Assembly (NCBI RefSeq): GCF_030538695.1
Contig: NZ_JAUNTN010000009.1
Span: 58,156 to 122,155 of the forward strand
Direction: 5' to 3'
Source: Paracoccus sp. (in: a-proteobacteria)
GTDB taxonomy: Bacteria; Pseudomonadota; Alphaproteobacteria; Rhodobacterales; Rhodobacteraceae
Length of the DNA stretch: 64,000 nucleotides
Positions 1 through 8,075 of this stretch are shown one piece after another (the first letter of the stretch is position 1; every line of letters starts with the position of its first letter). The translations under genes were made by a program, and so were the position numbers. The notes beneath the pieces are model-generated. The model made no database searches. It was not told the DNA's origin and saw only the letters and a program-made list of their open reading frames with translations.

Positions 1-1
1 G

Positions 2-496
2 TCCTCGGTTTCGGGGCATCCAATCCGCATGGGCCAATCGGGCGCCAATTTCGTGACCCTGATCTTGTCCGAGGACGAACGCCGTGCCATCGGCCCGCGC
101 CTGCGCCAGCTCGTTCCCGACATTCCGCCCGCGGATATTGCCGCGATTCAGGATCTTTCGGCACAAAATTACTGCACCGTTTTCGCCTATTCGCGAGACG
201 GCAGTGCCGCCTATGCCAAGGCGGTGGCGGTGATCCGGGCTGAGCTTCCCGACCGGCTGCGGCTGTCCTGTATCCATGAGGAGCTGGCGCAGGGTATGGG
301 GCTGGCCAATGACAGCCCTGCCGCCCGGCCCTCGATCTTCAACGATGACGAAGAATTCGCCCTGCTGACCCGGCATGACGAATTGTTGCTGAAAATGCTC
401 TATGATCCCCGCCTGCGCCCCGGCATGACCGAGGCACAGGCCACCCCCATCATTCGCCAGATCGCCGGGGAACTTATCCCCCGCGCCGCGAATTAA
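2..496 (+). CDS. DUF2927 family protein, 5'-truncated by the window edge
   Basis: The reading frame is open from the first complete codon of the window, so the true start probably lies upstream; the first ATG inside the window is at 29. The visible part matches what I know of the DUF2927 family: a Cys-Ile-His-Glu-Glu-Leu-Ala-Gln block, then Phe-Asn-Asp-Asp, Leu-Thr, and a Leu-Tyr-Asp-Pro-x-Leu-x-Pro-Gly-Met motif near the C terminus. These proteins are usually secreted or lipoprotein-like in Rhodobacteraceae, but the N terminus that would show this is missing. The biochemical function is unknown. The gene ends 24 bases before the SPFH gene and may share a transcript with it. Confidence 0.75.
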   Translation, partial: SSVSGHPIRMGQSGANFVTLILSEDERRAIGPRLRQLVPDIPPADIAAIQDLSAQNYCTVFAYSRDGSAAYAKAVAVIRAELPDRLRLSCIHEELAQGMGLANDSPAARPSIFNDDEEFALLTRHDELLLKMLYDPRLRPGMTEAQATPIIRQIAGELIPRAAN

Positions 497-520
497 AGAA
501 CGACATCAACGGAGGCGCAG

Positions 521-1672
521 ATGGCCCTTTTCAACATCCTTGGCGGCGAATTCATCGACGTGATCGAATGGGTGGACAACACCCGCGACACGATGGTCTG
601 GCGCTATGAAACCGTCGGCCGGGCGATCAAATACGGCGCCAAGCTGACCGTGCGTGAAGGTCAGGCGGCGGTTTTCGTGCATGAAGGGCAACTGGCCGAT
701 GTGTTCGGACCGGGCCTCTATATGCTGGAAACCAACAACCTGCCGGTGCTGACCCGCTTGCAGCACTGGGACCACGGCTTCCGCAGCCCGTTCAAATCCG
801 AGATTTATTTCGTCAACACCACGCGCTTCAACAACCAGAAATGGGGGACGCGCAATCCGATCATCGCCCGCGACCCCGAGTTCGGCCCGGTCCGCCTGCG
901 CGCCTTTGGCACCTATTCCATGCGCGTCACCGACCCCGGCCTGTTCATGCGCGAAATCGTCGGAACGGATGGTGAGTTCACCAGCGACGAGATCAGCTTT
1001 CAACTGCGCAACGTGATCGTGCAGGAGTTCTCGCGCATGATCGCCGGTTCCGGCATCCCGGTGCTGGATATGGCCGCCAATACCGACCAGCTTGGCAAGA
1101 TGGTGGCCAAGGCGATTGCGCCCACGGTCTCGGCCTATGGTCTGACCATCCCCGAGTTTTACATCGAAAACATCAGCCTGCCCGATGAGGTCGAGAAGAT
1201 GCTGGACAAGCGCACCAGCATTGGCATCGTCGGGGATCTGGACCGTTTCAATCAATATGCCATGGGCGAGGCGATGCTGAACAGCGCCAACCAGCCCGGC
1301 GGCGGTGGGCTGGCCAGCGGCATGGGTGCCGGAATGGGCGCGGCCATGGGCATGAATATGGCCCGGCAGATGCAGCCGCAGACCGGCTATTCCGGGCCAT
1401 GGGGAACCGCGCCTGCGCAAGCCGCACAGACCACGCCGCCACCGCTGCCGCAAGCCAAGGCGGAAACCGTCTGGCATATCGCCCGTGACGGTCAGGCCGA
1501 AGGCCCCTATAGCCGCGCCGATCTTGGCCGCATGGTCCGCGACGGCGGTTTTGCCCGCGAAACGCTGGTTTGGGCACCCGGTCAGGACGGCTGGCACGAG
1601 GCTGACGAAGTTGCGGAACTGGCGCAACTGTTCACCATCGCGCCCCCGCCACCGCCGCTGCCCAAGGCATAA
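521..1672 (+). CDS. SPFH domain protein with C-terminal GYF_2 domain (YdjI-like)
   Basis: 383 residues. The first ~240 residues form an SPFH (band-7-like) fold of the type once called virion core protein and represented by Bacillus YdjI. A Gly/Ala/Met-rich linker follows at ~255-300. Residues ~315-372 form a GYF_2-type domain, seen in the Trp-His-Ile-Ala-Arg-Asp-Gly start and the Gly-Pro-Tyr and Trp-Ala-Pro-Gly-Gln-Asp-Gly-Trp elements. The C terminus is proline-rich. The start follows a strong GGAGG at 511-515. The zinc-ribbon gene begins 9 bases downstream, and this pairing recurs in many bacteria. A role as a membrane scaffold or stress platform is inferred from the Bacillus relatives; no enzyme activity is expected. 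Confidence 0.85.
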   Translation: MALFNILGGEFIDVIEWVDNTRDTMVWRYETVGRAIKYGAKLTVREGQAAVFVHEGQLADVFGPGLYMLETNNLPVLTRLQHWDHGFRSPFKSEIYFVNTTRFNNQKWGTRNPIIARDPEFGPVRLRAFGTYSMRVTDPGLFMREIVGTDGEFTSDEISFQLRNVIVQEFSRMIAGSGIPVLDMAANTDQLGKMVAKAIAPTVSAYGLTIPEFYIENISLPDEVEKMLDKRTSIGIVGDLDRFNQYAMGEAMLNSANQPGGGGLASGMGAGMGAAMGMNMARQMQPQTGYSGPWGTAPAQAAQTTPPPLPQAKAETVWHIARDGQAEGPYSRADLGRMVRDGGFARETLVWAPGQDGWHEADEVAELAQLFTIAPPPPPLPKA

Positions 1673-1681
1673 GCCGCGCCG

Positions 1682-2959
1682 ATGCCGACGCCGCCAAGCG
1701 AATATCGCTATCCCTGCGAAAGCTGCGGGGGCAGCCTGCAATTCGCGCCGGGTCAGAATGTGCTGATCTGCCCCTATTGCGGGCATGAACAGCACATTCC
1801 GCAAGGCGCGCATCGCGCCCCCGCCCGGCAACAGACCGGCGGGGCCGAAGGCGCGGATGTGCTGCTGCGCGACCCCAGCACGGGCCGCGCCCTGCAATGG
1901 GACGCACAGCATAAATCGCCGGAATTGCGGGAAATCCCGCTGGCGCAAGGGCTAAAGCTGGATGCCAATTCCGATCTGACGCAGGTTATCCGCACCCTGT
2001 CCTGCCCGAATTGCGGCGCCAAGATCGAGGTGGACAGCGACCGCCACGCCACCGACTGCCCATTCTGCGCCACGCCGGTGGTTACGGATACCGGCCAGAC
2101 CCGTCAGATCAAACCGCAGGGTGTGCTGCCCTTTGTGCTGGCCGAGGAACAGGCCCGCGCCGCGATGGAGGACTGGCTGGGCAGTCTTTGGTTCGCCCCT
2201 TCGGGCCTGACGGCCTATGCCCGGCGCGGGCGGCGGATGACCGGGGTCTATTCGCCTTTCTGGACCTTTGATGCACAAACCGCCAGCCAATACAGCGGGA
2301 TGCGCGGCGATGCCTATTATGAAACGGTCTGGGTCACGCAAACCGTCAACGGCCGCACCCAAAGGGTTCAGCAACAGGTCCGCAAGATCCGCTGGACCCC
2401 GGTTTCAGGCCAGGTTTCGCGGCATTTCAACGATGTGCTGGTGCTGGCCTCTGGCTCGCTGCCGCGCAAGTTCTCGGACGGGCTGACCCCTTGGGACTTG
2501 TCGCATCTGGTGGATTACCGTCCCGAATATCTGGTCGGGTTCGAGGCCGAGGGCTACACGATCCCGCTGGCCGACGGCCATGGCATTGCCCGGCAGGAAA
2601 TGGCCGGAGTGATCGCCATGGATGTGCGCCGCGCCATCGGCGGTGATGCCCAACAGGTCAGCGCCATCAACACCCGCCACAGCGACGAAAGTTTCAAACA
2701 CATCCTGCTGCCGATCTGGACTGCCGCCTATAAATACAACGGCAAAAGCTATCGCTTTACCGTCAACGGCCAGACCGGGCGGGTTCAGGGCGAACGCCCC
2801 TATTCCGCATGGAAAATCGCGCTGGCGGTGCTGCTGGCGCTGATCGTGGTGGCGGCGCTGCTGTTTGCTGCGAATGAGACCGGCTATGTCCAGTTCGACA
2901 CGGGCGGCGGCCTCTCGGGCGGCTATTCCAGCGGCGGATATGTGATTCGGGGCTATTAG
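1682..2959 (+). CDS. Zinc-ribbon membrane protein paired with SPFH protein
   Basis: 425 residues. Two zinc-ribbon knuckle pairs are visible: Cys-x2-Cys near residues 12-15 with Cys-Pro-Tyr-Cys near 30-33, and Cys-Pro-Asn-Cys near 110-113 with Cys-Pro-Phe-Cys near 127-130. The middle ~200 residues are a soluble domain rich in aromatic residues. One strong membrane helix lies at ~378-398, followed by a Gly/Ser/Tyr-rich tail. Such proteins are often misannotated as primosomal protein N' or helicase, but no helicase motif is present. The pairing resembles Bacillus YdjG with YdjI. A membrane-anchored partner of the SPFH scaffold is the likely role. Confidence 0.8.
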   Translation: MPTPPSEYRYPCESCGGSLQFAPGQNVLICPYCGHEQHIPQGAHRAPARQQTGGAEGADVLLRDPSTGRALQWDAQHKSPELREIPLAQGLKLDANSDLTQVIRTLSCPNCGAKIEVDSDRHATDCPFCATPVVTDTGQTRQIKPQGVLPFVLAEEQARAAMEDWLGSLWFAPSGLTAYARRGRRMTGVYSPFWTFDAQTASQYSGMRGDAYYETVWVTQTVNGRTQRVQQQVRKIRWTPVSGQVSRHFNDVLVLASGSLPRKFSDGLTPWDLSHLVDYRPEYLVGFEAEGYTIPLADGHGIARQEMAGVIAMDVRRAIGGDAQQVSAINTRHSDESFKHILLPIWTAAYKYNGKSYRFTVNGQTGRVQGERPYSAWKIALAVLLALIVVAALLFAANETGYVQFDTGGGLSGGYSSGGYVIRGY

Positions 2960-3006
2960 CGGGCTTGGTTTATCGCTAACAAGACCGCCAGAATCACGAG
3001 GTCCAC

Positions 3007-3942
3007 ATGATCCTTTGCGCAGGCGAATCGCTGATCGACATGGTGCCGCAGGATGGTCATTTCACGCCCCTGCCCGGTGGCGCGGTCATGAACACCGCCA
3101 TTGCGCTGGCGCGGCTTGGCGCACCGACAGCCTATCTCTGGCCGATTTCACGGGATCCCTTTGGCGAGGCGCTGCTGCGCTCGCTGGCCGAGGCCGGGGT
3201 GAACACGGATTTCTGCCCGCGCAGCGACCGGCTGACCACGCTGGCCTTCGTCAGCCTGATTGGGGGCGAGGCGCGTTACAGCTTTTATGACGAAGGTTCC
3301 GCCGGACGGATGCTGGCGGCCAGAGACCTGCCCCAACGTCTGGACGGGGTTCAGGCGCTGTTCGCGGGCGGGATCAGCCTTGTGCCAGATCCCTGCGGTG
3401 CCGCCGTCGAGGCATTGCTGACCCGCGAGGCTGCCAACCTGCCGGTCATGCTGGACCCCAACATCCGGCCGTTTTTCGTGCAGGATGAACCCGCCTATCG
3501 CGCCCGGCTGGACCGGCTGTTTGCGCTGGCGGATGTGGTCAAGCTGTCCACCGACGATCTGGACTGGCTGTTCCCCGACCTGTCGCCCGAGGCTGCCGCA
3601 GCCAAGGTTCTTGCGCGCGGTCCGCAGATCGTGCTGCTGACCGGCGGCGATAAAGGTGCCACCGCCATCTGGTCCCACGACCCGGTTTCGGCCCCTGCCT
3701 TTCAGGTCGAGGTTGCCGACACGATCGGCGCGGGCGACACGTTCAACGCCGGTTTCCTGACCAGCCTGCACCGCGACGGGTTGCTGACCAAAGCCGCCCT
3801 TGCGACGCTGCCGCCCGAGGCCCTGCTGCGGGCGCTGATGCTGGGGGCAAAGGCCGCCTCGGTCACGGTCTCACGCGCGGGCGCGAATCCCCCCTGGGCG
3901 CATGAGATCACGCTTGACGAATCAGGCACAAACAGCCCTTGA
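3007..3942 (+). CDS. PfkB-family carbohydrate kinase (fructokinase-like)
   Basis: 311 residues, normal for a ribokinase/PfkB sugar kinase. It phosphorylates a sugar, most likely fructose, with ATP in the cytoplasm. The N-terminal substrate region carries Gly-Glu-x-Leu-Ile-Asp and Pro-Gly-Gly-Ala. The signature with the catalytic Asp is Asp-Thr-Ile-Gly-Ala-Gly-Asp-Thr-Phe at ~237-245. The ATG follows GAGG at ~2998-3001. It stands alone, 47 bases after the zinc-ribbon gene and without transport genes beside it, so the exact sugar cannot be read from context. Confidence 0.85.
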   Translation: MILCAGESLIDMVPQDGHFTPLPGGAVMNTAIALARLGAPTAYLWPISRDPFGEALLRSLAEAGVNTDFCPRSDRLTTLAFVSLIGGEARYSFYDEGSAGRMLAARDLPQRLDGVQALFAGGISLVPDPCGAAVEALLTREAANLPVMLDPNIRPFFVQDEPAYRARLDRLFALADVVKLSTDDLDWLFPDLSPEAAAAKVLARGPQIVLLTGGDKGATAIWSHDPVSAPAFQVEVADTIGAGDTFNAGFLTSLHRDGLLTKAALATLPPEALLRALMLGAKAASVTVSRAGANPPWAHEITLDESGTNSP

Positions 3943-4121
3943 TGGCAGAACTGGCCTGTATTTCAGCATGTTGCGCGACGATCCGCCCCATCCGGCCAGC
4001 CCGCAATCATTCATTGAAAAACCAACGGGTTAATAACAGACGCCCCTGCCCGCCTTGGTATGCAAATCCGGTATATATATAATTTTAAGCATTTTTCTGG
4101 AACAAAGCCGCAGCGTCGTCG

Positions 4122-4150
4122 TTGACTCGGAACGATTGAAGCAGCAATCT
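4122..4150 (+). promoter_or_regulatory. Candidate ihfA promoter
   Basis: TTGACT at 4122-4127 is a good -35 element. The -10 region 17 bases further on (CAATCT, 4145-4150) is weak. An AT-rich tract at ~4070-4105, unusual for this genome, lies just upstream and could act as an UP element or protein-binding site. Confidence 0.35.
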
Positions 4151-4178
4151 TAGTCCCAAGCCAAACAAGGTGAACCGT

Positions 4179-4484
4179 ATGAGTGACAAGACCCTGACCC
4201 GTATGGATTTGGCCGAAGCCGTCTTTCGTGACGTTGGCCTGTCGCGTCACGAATCGGCGCAGCTTGTGGAAAGCGTCCTTGGCCATATCTCGGACGCGCT
4301 GGTGCGTGGCGAACAGGTCAAGATTTCGTCCTTTGGCACCTTCTCGATCCGCGACAAGAACGAGCGCATCGGGCGCAACCCCAAAACCGGGGAAGAAGTC
4401 CCGATCACCCCGCGCCGGGTGCTGTCCTTCCGCCCCTCGAACCTGATGAAAGACCGTGTGGCGGCGGGCAACAAGGGGCGCTAA
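4179..4484 (+). CDS. ihfA: Integration host factor subunit alpha
   Basis: 101 residues, the usual size. The DNA-bending HU/IHF fold is complete: N-terminal helices, a Lys-Ile-Ser-Ser-Phe-Gly-Thr-Phe strand, a Gly-Arg-Asn-Pro-Lys-Thr-Gly arm containing the intercalating proline, and an Arg-x-Val-Leu-Ser-Phe-Arg-Pro-Ser C-terminal segment. The alpha/beta heterodimer bends DNA in recombination, replication and transcription. I chose ATG 4179 over an in-frame GTG at 4170 because AAGG at 4167-4170 gives correct spacing to the ATG. A MerR gene follows after 6 bases, the usual alphaproteobacterial order. Confidence 0.95.
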   Translation: MSDKTLTRMDLAEAVFRDVGLSRHESAQLVESVLGHISDALVRGEQVKISSFGTFSIRDKNERIGRNPKTGEEVPITPRRVLSFRPSNLMKDRVAAGNKGR

Positions 4485-4490
4485 CCCCGT

Positions 4491-5060
4491 ATGAACAAGG
4501 CCCCCGACGCATTCCGCTCTATCGGAGAGGTCTCTCAGGCCGTCGGGGTCGCGCCGCATGTGTTGCGCTATTGGGAAGAACAATTCACCCAGCTTTCCCC
4601 TGTAAAACGCCGCGATGGTCGGCGTTATTACCGCCCCGAAGATGTGGCGCTGGTCGCCGGTCTGGTCGAGGTGCTGCGCGAAGAAGGGCTGACCATCCGC
4701 GGTGCGAAAAAGCTGTTGGCCAAGGATCGCGGTGCGGCGGTGCGCCAGCGCGGGCTTGTGCGGCTTGGGCTGGCGGAACCCGCAACAGAATCGCCCGCAA
4801 CACCCCAGCCCGCCGTCAAAGTCAGCAAACCCCCGGCCGGGCCTGCAGCAGCCAAGCCGCGCAAACCCCTGCGCAAGACCGTCGAATCTGAAACCCTGCC
4901 CCTGTTCCCCGAGTTGGAGCCAGCCCCGGCCGCCCCGACCCACACCGATCTTCTGCCGCTTTTGGCCGATGTGGCCGCACGGCTGCGCGACTGGCCCGAG
5001 GCCCGCGCACTGCCCAAGGATCTGATACAGATTCACCGCCTGCTGCGCGAAATGCAGTAA
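4491..5060 (+). CDS. MerR family transcriptional regulator
   Basis: 189 residues. The N-terminal MerR winged helix-turn-helix spans residues ~10-75, with the Ile-Gly-Glu-Val start, Leu-Arg-Tyr-Trp-Glu, and Gly-Arg-Arg-Tyr-Tyr elements. A Pro/Ala/Lys-rich linker follows at ~100-150, then a short helical C terminus. No effector cysteines like those of metal-sensing MerR proteins are visible. It lies 6 bases after ihfA and is probably cotranscribed with it. The ligand and targets are not evident. Confidence 0.85.
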   Translation: MNKAPDAFRSIGEVSQAVGVAPHVLRYWEEQFTQLSPVKRRDGRRYYRPEDVALVAGLVEVLREEGLTIRGAKKLLAKDRGAAVRQRGLVRLGLAEPATESPATPQPAVKVSKPPAGPAAAKPRKPLRKTVESETLPLFPELEPAPAAPTHTDLLPLLADVAARLRDWPEARALPKDLIQIHRLLREMQ

Positions 5061-5137
5061 CCCCATGCCGCCTTGCCCTGCCGTCATGTCACTGCAATAT
5101 TTTCGCCCAATCAGGCCAATATTTCGCCTTTCGGGCC

Positions 5138-5167
5138 TTGTGTCCCCCCGCTGCTTCGCCCTATATG
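5138..5167 (+). promoter_or_regulatory. Candidate promoter of tRNA-Pro
   Basis: TTGTGT (5138-5143) and TATATG (5162-5167) are separated by 18 bases. The expected start of transcription is a few bases before the mature tRNA end at 5178. Confidence 0.4.
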
Positions 5168-5177
5168 GCCGACGTGT

Positions 5178-5255
5178 CGGGCCGTGGCGCAGCCTGGTTA
5201 GCGCGTCCGTCTGGGGGGCGGAAGGCCGCGAGTTCGAATCTCGCCGGCCCGACCA
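5178..5255 (+). tRNA. tRNA-Pro (anticodon GGG)
   Basis: The cloverleaf folds completely. The acceptor stem pairs 5178-5184 with 5245-5251. The D stem is GCGC/GCGC around a 10-base loop. The anticodon stem pairs 5206-5210 with 5218-5222, with the loop at 5211-5217 and anticodon GGG at 5213-5215. The T stem GCGAG/CTCGC holds the loop TTCGAAT. CCA is encoded at 5253-5255. It reads proline codons CCC and CCU, and a strong terminator follows six bases later. Confidence 0.95.
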
Positions 5256-5260
5256 TTCCG

Positions 5261-5291
5261 AAAACGCCCACCCCTTGCGGGTGGGCGTTTT
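5261..5291 (+). terminator. Rho-independent terminator of tRNA-Pro
   Basis: A perfect 13-bp inverted repeat (5261-5273 with 5279-5291) encloses a 5-base loop. The stem ends in AAAA/TTTT, so it could stop transcription from either side. dcd begins 21 bases further on and must have its own start or be read through. Confidence 0.85.
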
Positions 5292-5312
5292 GGTATCTGT
5301 AAAGGGGGTCCG

Positions 5313-6383
5313 ATGACCGGCGTTCTGTCTGATACTGCCTTGAAAGCCCTGATCGAATCCGGTGCCATTGCAGCATCCGTCCCGATCATCCCCGAACAGA
5401 TCCAGCCCGCCAGTCTTGACCTGCGCCTTGGCGACACCGCCTTTCGGCTGCGGGCATCGTTTCTGCCCGGCAAGGGACGGCGCGTGGCCGAGCGACTGGC
5501 TGATTTTCAGATGCATCGCATGGATCTGACCGGCGGCGCGGTGCTGGAGCGTGGCTGCGTCTATCTGGTGCCGCTGGCCGAGCGTGTGACCCTGCCCGAC
5601 GGCATTTCCGCGGTGGCCAATGCGAAAAGTTCGACCGGGCGGCTGGACCTGCTGACCCGGCTGATTACCGATGACGGGACCGAGTTCGACCGCCTGCCCG
5701 ATGGCTATGACGGCCCGCTTTATGCAGAAATATGCCCGCGTAGCTTTTCGGTTCTGGTGCGTCCGGGAATGCGACTGAACCAGTTACGGCTTCGGCAGGG
5801 ACAAGCGGCGCTGGATGATGCTGCCCTGCGGCTCTTGCACGCGGAAACGCCGCTGGTGGATGGTCCCGCGCTGATTGATGAGGGTTTGGGCTTTTCCGTT
5901 GATCTGCGGCCCGCGCAGGGGGATCTGGTCGGCTGGCGCGCACGCCCGCACAGCGGCGTGATCGACCTTGACCGTATCGGCGCCTATGCCGCGCGGGATT
6001 TCTGGGATCCGCTCTATTCCGATCAGGGGCGGCTGATTCTGGACCCCGGCGCGTTTTACATCCTTGTCAGCCGCGAAGCCGTCACGATTCCCCCCGATTA
6101 TGCCGCCGAAATGGCCCCCTATCTGGCCATGGTGGGCGAGTTTCGTGTGCATTACGCAGGTTTCTTTGACCCCGGCTTTGGTCATGGCAGCGCCGGACAA
6201 GGTGCGCGTGGCGTGCTGGAAGTGCGCTGCCACGAAGCCCCCTTTGCGCTGGAGCATGGGCAAGTCGTCGGTCGCCTGATCTATGAGCGCATGGCCGAAC
6301 GCCCCGCCCGCCTCTATGGCGCGGGAATTGCGTCCAATTATCAGGGACAGGGCCTGAAACTGGCCAAGCAGTTCCGCGATTAA
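5313..6383 (+). CDS. dcd: 2'-deoxycytidine 5'-triphosphate deaminase, long duplicated form
   Basis: 356 residues, against about 190 for the Escherichia coli enzyme. It deaminates dCTP to dUTP for thymidylate synthesis. Two copies of the dUTPase-like fold can be read in tandem. The first (~1-165) has Ile-Gln-Pro-Ala-Ser-Leu-Asp-Leu-Arg and the Lys-Ser-Ser-Thr-Gly-Arg active-site motif. The second (~185-350) has Ala-Gly-Phe-Phe-Asp-Pro-Gly-Phe-Gly, the other family hallmark. This long form is standard in many alphaproteobacteria. Its stop codon overlaps the stop of the convergent small gene through the palindrome TTAA at 6380-6383. Confidence 0.88.
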   Translation: MTGVLSDTALKALIESGAIAASVPIIPEQIQPASLDLRLGDTAFRLRASFLPGKGRRVAERLADFQMHRMDLTGGAVLERGCVYLVPLAERVTLPDGISAVANAKSSTGRLDLLTRLITDDGTEFDRLPDGYDGPLYAEICPRSFSVLVRPGMRLNQLRLRQGQAALDDAALRLLHAETPLVDGPALIDEGLGFSVDLRPAQGDLVGWRARPHSGVIDLDRIGAYAARDFWDPLYSDQGRLILDPGAFYILVSREAVTIPPDYAAEMAPYLAMVGEFRVHYAGFFDPGFGHGSAGQGARGVLEVRCHEAPFALEHGQVVGRLIYERMAERPARLYGAGIASNYQGQGLKLAKQFRD

Positions 6384-6610
6384 AGCCTGCGGGTGATCCG
6401 CGCCGCCTGCCGGGCGCGCTTCGCCATGTCACGCGATTGCTGGACGCGTTTGCGTTCTTCGGGCGTCATCGGCGCCTCGGGCTGATCGGTCTGCGCCCCA
6501 TTCTGCGCCGTGCGTTTGCCCAACATCCCGATGCCCTTGTTGATGCCCCAGTTCATCGCCCGGCGCAGCAGCATCCGTTGCAGCATGTTCAGAATCTGGT
6601 TCATATTCAT
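6380..6610 (-). CDS. Small basic conserved protein after scpB
   Basis: 76 residues. The N-terminal half is Met/Arg/Asn-rich and amphipathic, with Ala-Met-Asn-Trp-Gly-Ile-Asn-Lys-Gly-Ile-Gly-Met-Leu. A Gln/Pro linker follows, then a strongly basic helical C terminus rich in Arg, Lys and Ala. The start has AGGA about 7 bases upstream, and the gene lies 9 bases after scpB, so it is the last gene of the argS-scpB transcript. No function is recognised. A nucleic-acid-binding or membrane-surface role is only a guess from its charge. Confidence 0.65.
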   Translation of the reverse strand: MNMNQILNMLQRMLLRRAMNWGINKGIGMLGKRTAQNGAQTDQPEAPMTPEERKRVQQSRDMAKRARQAARITRRL

Positions 6611-6619
6611 CGGCGGTTC

Positions 6620-7255
6620 CTATTCGTCCTCGAACAGATCATCGGCCGGAACGGCCGCATCCCCAATGTCGTCATCTTGCGCCGGGGTTGCAAGGGGCAG
6701 CCCTTCGACCGGGCGGGAATCGAGCAGCCCTGCGGCCCGCAATTCTGACAATCCGGGCAGGTCACGGGCAGTTTCAAGGCCGAAATGATCCAGAAACCCC
6801 TCGGTCACGACAAAGGTTGCGGGGCGGCCCGGTGTCTGACGGCGACGCCCCATGCGGACCCAGCCCAATTCCATCAACTGATCCAATGTGCCGCGCCCAA
6901 CCGCCACGCCACGGATTTCCTCGATCTCGGCACGGGTGACAGGCTGGTGATAGGCAATGATCGCCAGCGTTTCCGTCGCCGCCCGCGACAGGCGGCGGGT
7001 CTCGGCAATCTGCTGCTGCATCAGAAAGCCAAGATCGCCCGCCGTGCGGAACGCCCATGCGTCGCCCACCCGGACCAGTTCCACACCGCGCCCGTGATAG
7101 CGCACCCGCAGCGCCGCCACCGCCTCGGGCGCATCGCAACCGGCGGGCAGGCGCGTCGCCAGTTCGCGCACCGACAAAGGTTCGGCAGCGGCGAACAGGA
7201 TCGCCTCGACCATACGTTCCTGCTGGTCCATCGGGATGGGGGTGAAATCACTCAT
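6620..7255 (-). CDS. scpB: SMC-Scp complex subunit ScpB
   Basis: 211 residues. ScpB dimers bind ScpA and the SMC ATPase in the bacterial condensin that organises and segregates the chromosome. Two winged-helix domains are visible. Family motifs include Glu-Ala-Ile-Leu-Phe-Ala-Ala at ~16-22, Thr-Leu-Ala-Ile-Ile-Ala-Tyr-x-Gln-Pro-Val-Thr-Arg at ~95-107, and the Glu-Ile-Arg-Gly-Val block after it. The acidic C-terminal tail is variable in the family. The start overlaps the scpA stop (ATGA), so the two are translationally coupled at fixed stoichiometry. Confidence 0.93.
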   Translation of the reverse strand: MSDFTPIPMDQQERMVEAILFAAAEPLSVRELATRLPAGCDAPEAVAALRVRYHGRGVELVRVGDAWAFRTAGDLGFLMQQQIAETRRLSRAATETLAIIAYHQPVTRAEIEEIRGVAVGRGTLDQLMELGWVRMGRRRQTPGRPATFVVTEGFLDHFGLETARDLPGLSELRAAGLLDSRPVEGLPLATPAQDDDIGDAAVPADDLFEDE

Positions 7256-8034
7256 CGCTGCCTCGCACGGATCGAGATTGGGGCAAAAACTTCGGTCTGG
7301 CTGATCTCGACCCGGCCCTGTTTGGCAAGCTCCAGCGAGGCCGCAAAGGTCGCCGCCGTAGCCGAGCGTTTGCGCGGGCCGCTGCCCCAGCCTTCGGGCA
7401 AAAACCGCGCCAGATCGGTCCAGTCGCCGCTGTATCCGATCAGGTCGCGCATCCGCTCCAGCGCCTGTTCCATGGTGAAAATATCCCGACGATCAAAGGC
7501 ATAGGGGCGAAACTCATCCCGCGTTTTCAGCCGGGCATAGGCGCGCATCAGGTCGATCAGCCCGACCTGATATTCGGTCTGGCGCAGCCGCGACACGGTT
7601 TCTGGTGCCCCCCGCACAAAACGCTGCATCCCCAGCCGGTCGCGCCCCATCAGCCGCGCCGCCGCCTGTCGCATCGCATCCAGACGCTCCAACTGAAACG
7701 CCAGATGCGCGGCCAGCTCCTGCGCGGAAAGCCCTTCGGCCTGCGGATCGGGGGGCAGCAACAGGCGCGATTTCAGGAACGCCAGCCAGGACGCCATCAC
7801 CAGATAATCCGCCGCCAGTTCAATCCGCAAAGCGCGGGCACGGTCGATGAAAGCCAGATATTGTTCCGCCAGTTCCAGAACCGAAATCTTCAGCAGATCA
7901 ACCTTTTGCGTGCGGGAAAGCGTCAACAACAGGTCCAGCGGGCCTTCGAAACCATCCACATCGACGATCAGCGCCTCATCCGCCTGTCGCTGGCGGATTT
8001 CCGCCGTGAAAAGATTGTCCTGATCGCTGGTCAT
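7252..8034 (-). CDS. scpA: Segregation and condensation protein A
   Basis: 260 residues. ScpA is the kleisin that bridges the SMC heads. The N-terminal SMC-binding region has the conserved Phe-Glu-Gly-Pro-Leu-Asp-Leu-Leu-Leu motif at ~28-36 and Lys-Val-Asp-Leu, then Ala-x-Tyr-Leu-Val-Met-Ala and Leu-Lys-Ser-Arg-Leu-Leu-Leu-Pro. The C-terminal winged helix occupies the last ~80 residues. It starts 41 bases after the I9-like lipoprotein gene and overlaps scpB by 4 bases. Confidence 0.93.
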   Translation of the reverse strand: MTSDQDNLFTAEIRQRQADEALIVDVDGFEGPLDLLLTLSRTQKVDLLKISVLELAEQYLAFIDRARALRIELAADYLVMASWLAFLKSRLLLPPDPQAEGLSAQELAAHLAFQLERLDAMRQAAARLMGRDRLGMQRFVRGAPETVSRLRQTEYQVGLIDLMRAYARLKTRDEFRPYAFDRRDIFTMEQALERMRDLIGYSGDWTDLARFLPEGWGSGPRKRSATAATFAASLELAKQGRVEISQTEVFAPISIRARQR

Positions 8035-8075
8035 GGCGTTAAATCGGCGCTTTAAGCCAGCCTGTCAACCTTGGG

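Noticed and set aside
506-1948. A 480-codon minus-strand open frame
   Set aside because: It mirrors the SPFH gene, whose ribosome site, domains and neighbour are clear.
5161-5376. Minus-strand frame over tRNA-Pro
   Set aside because: It contains the typical antisense translation of a tRNA T arm and has no independent support.
4011-5516. A 501-codon minus-strand open frame
   Set aside because: It crosses ihfA, the MerR gene, the tRNA and the dcd start in antisense and shows no family pattern.
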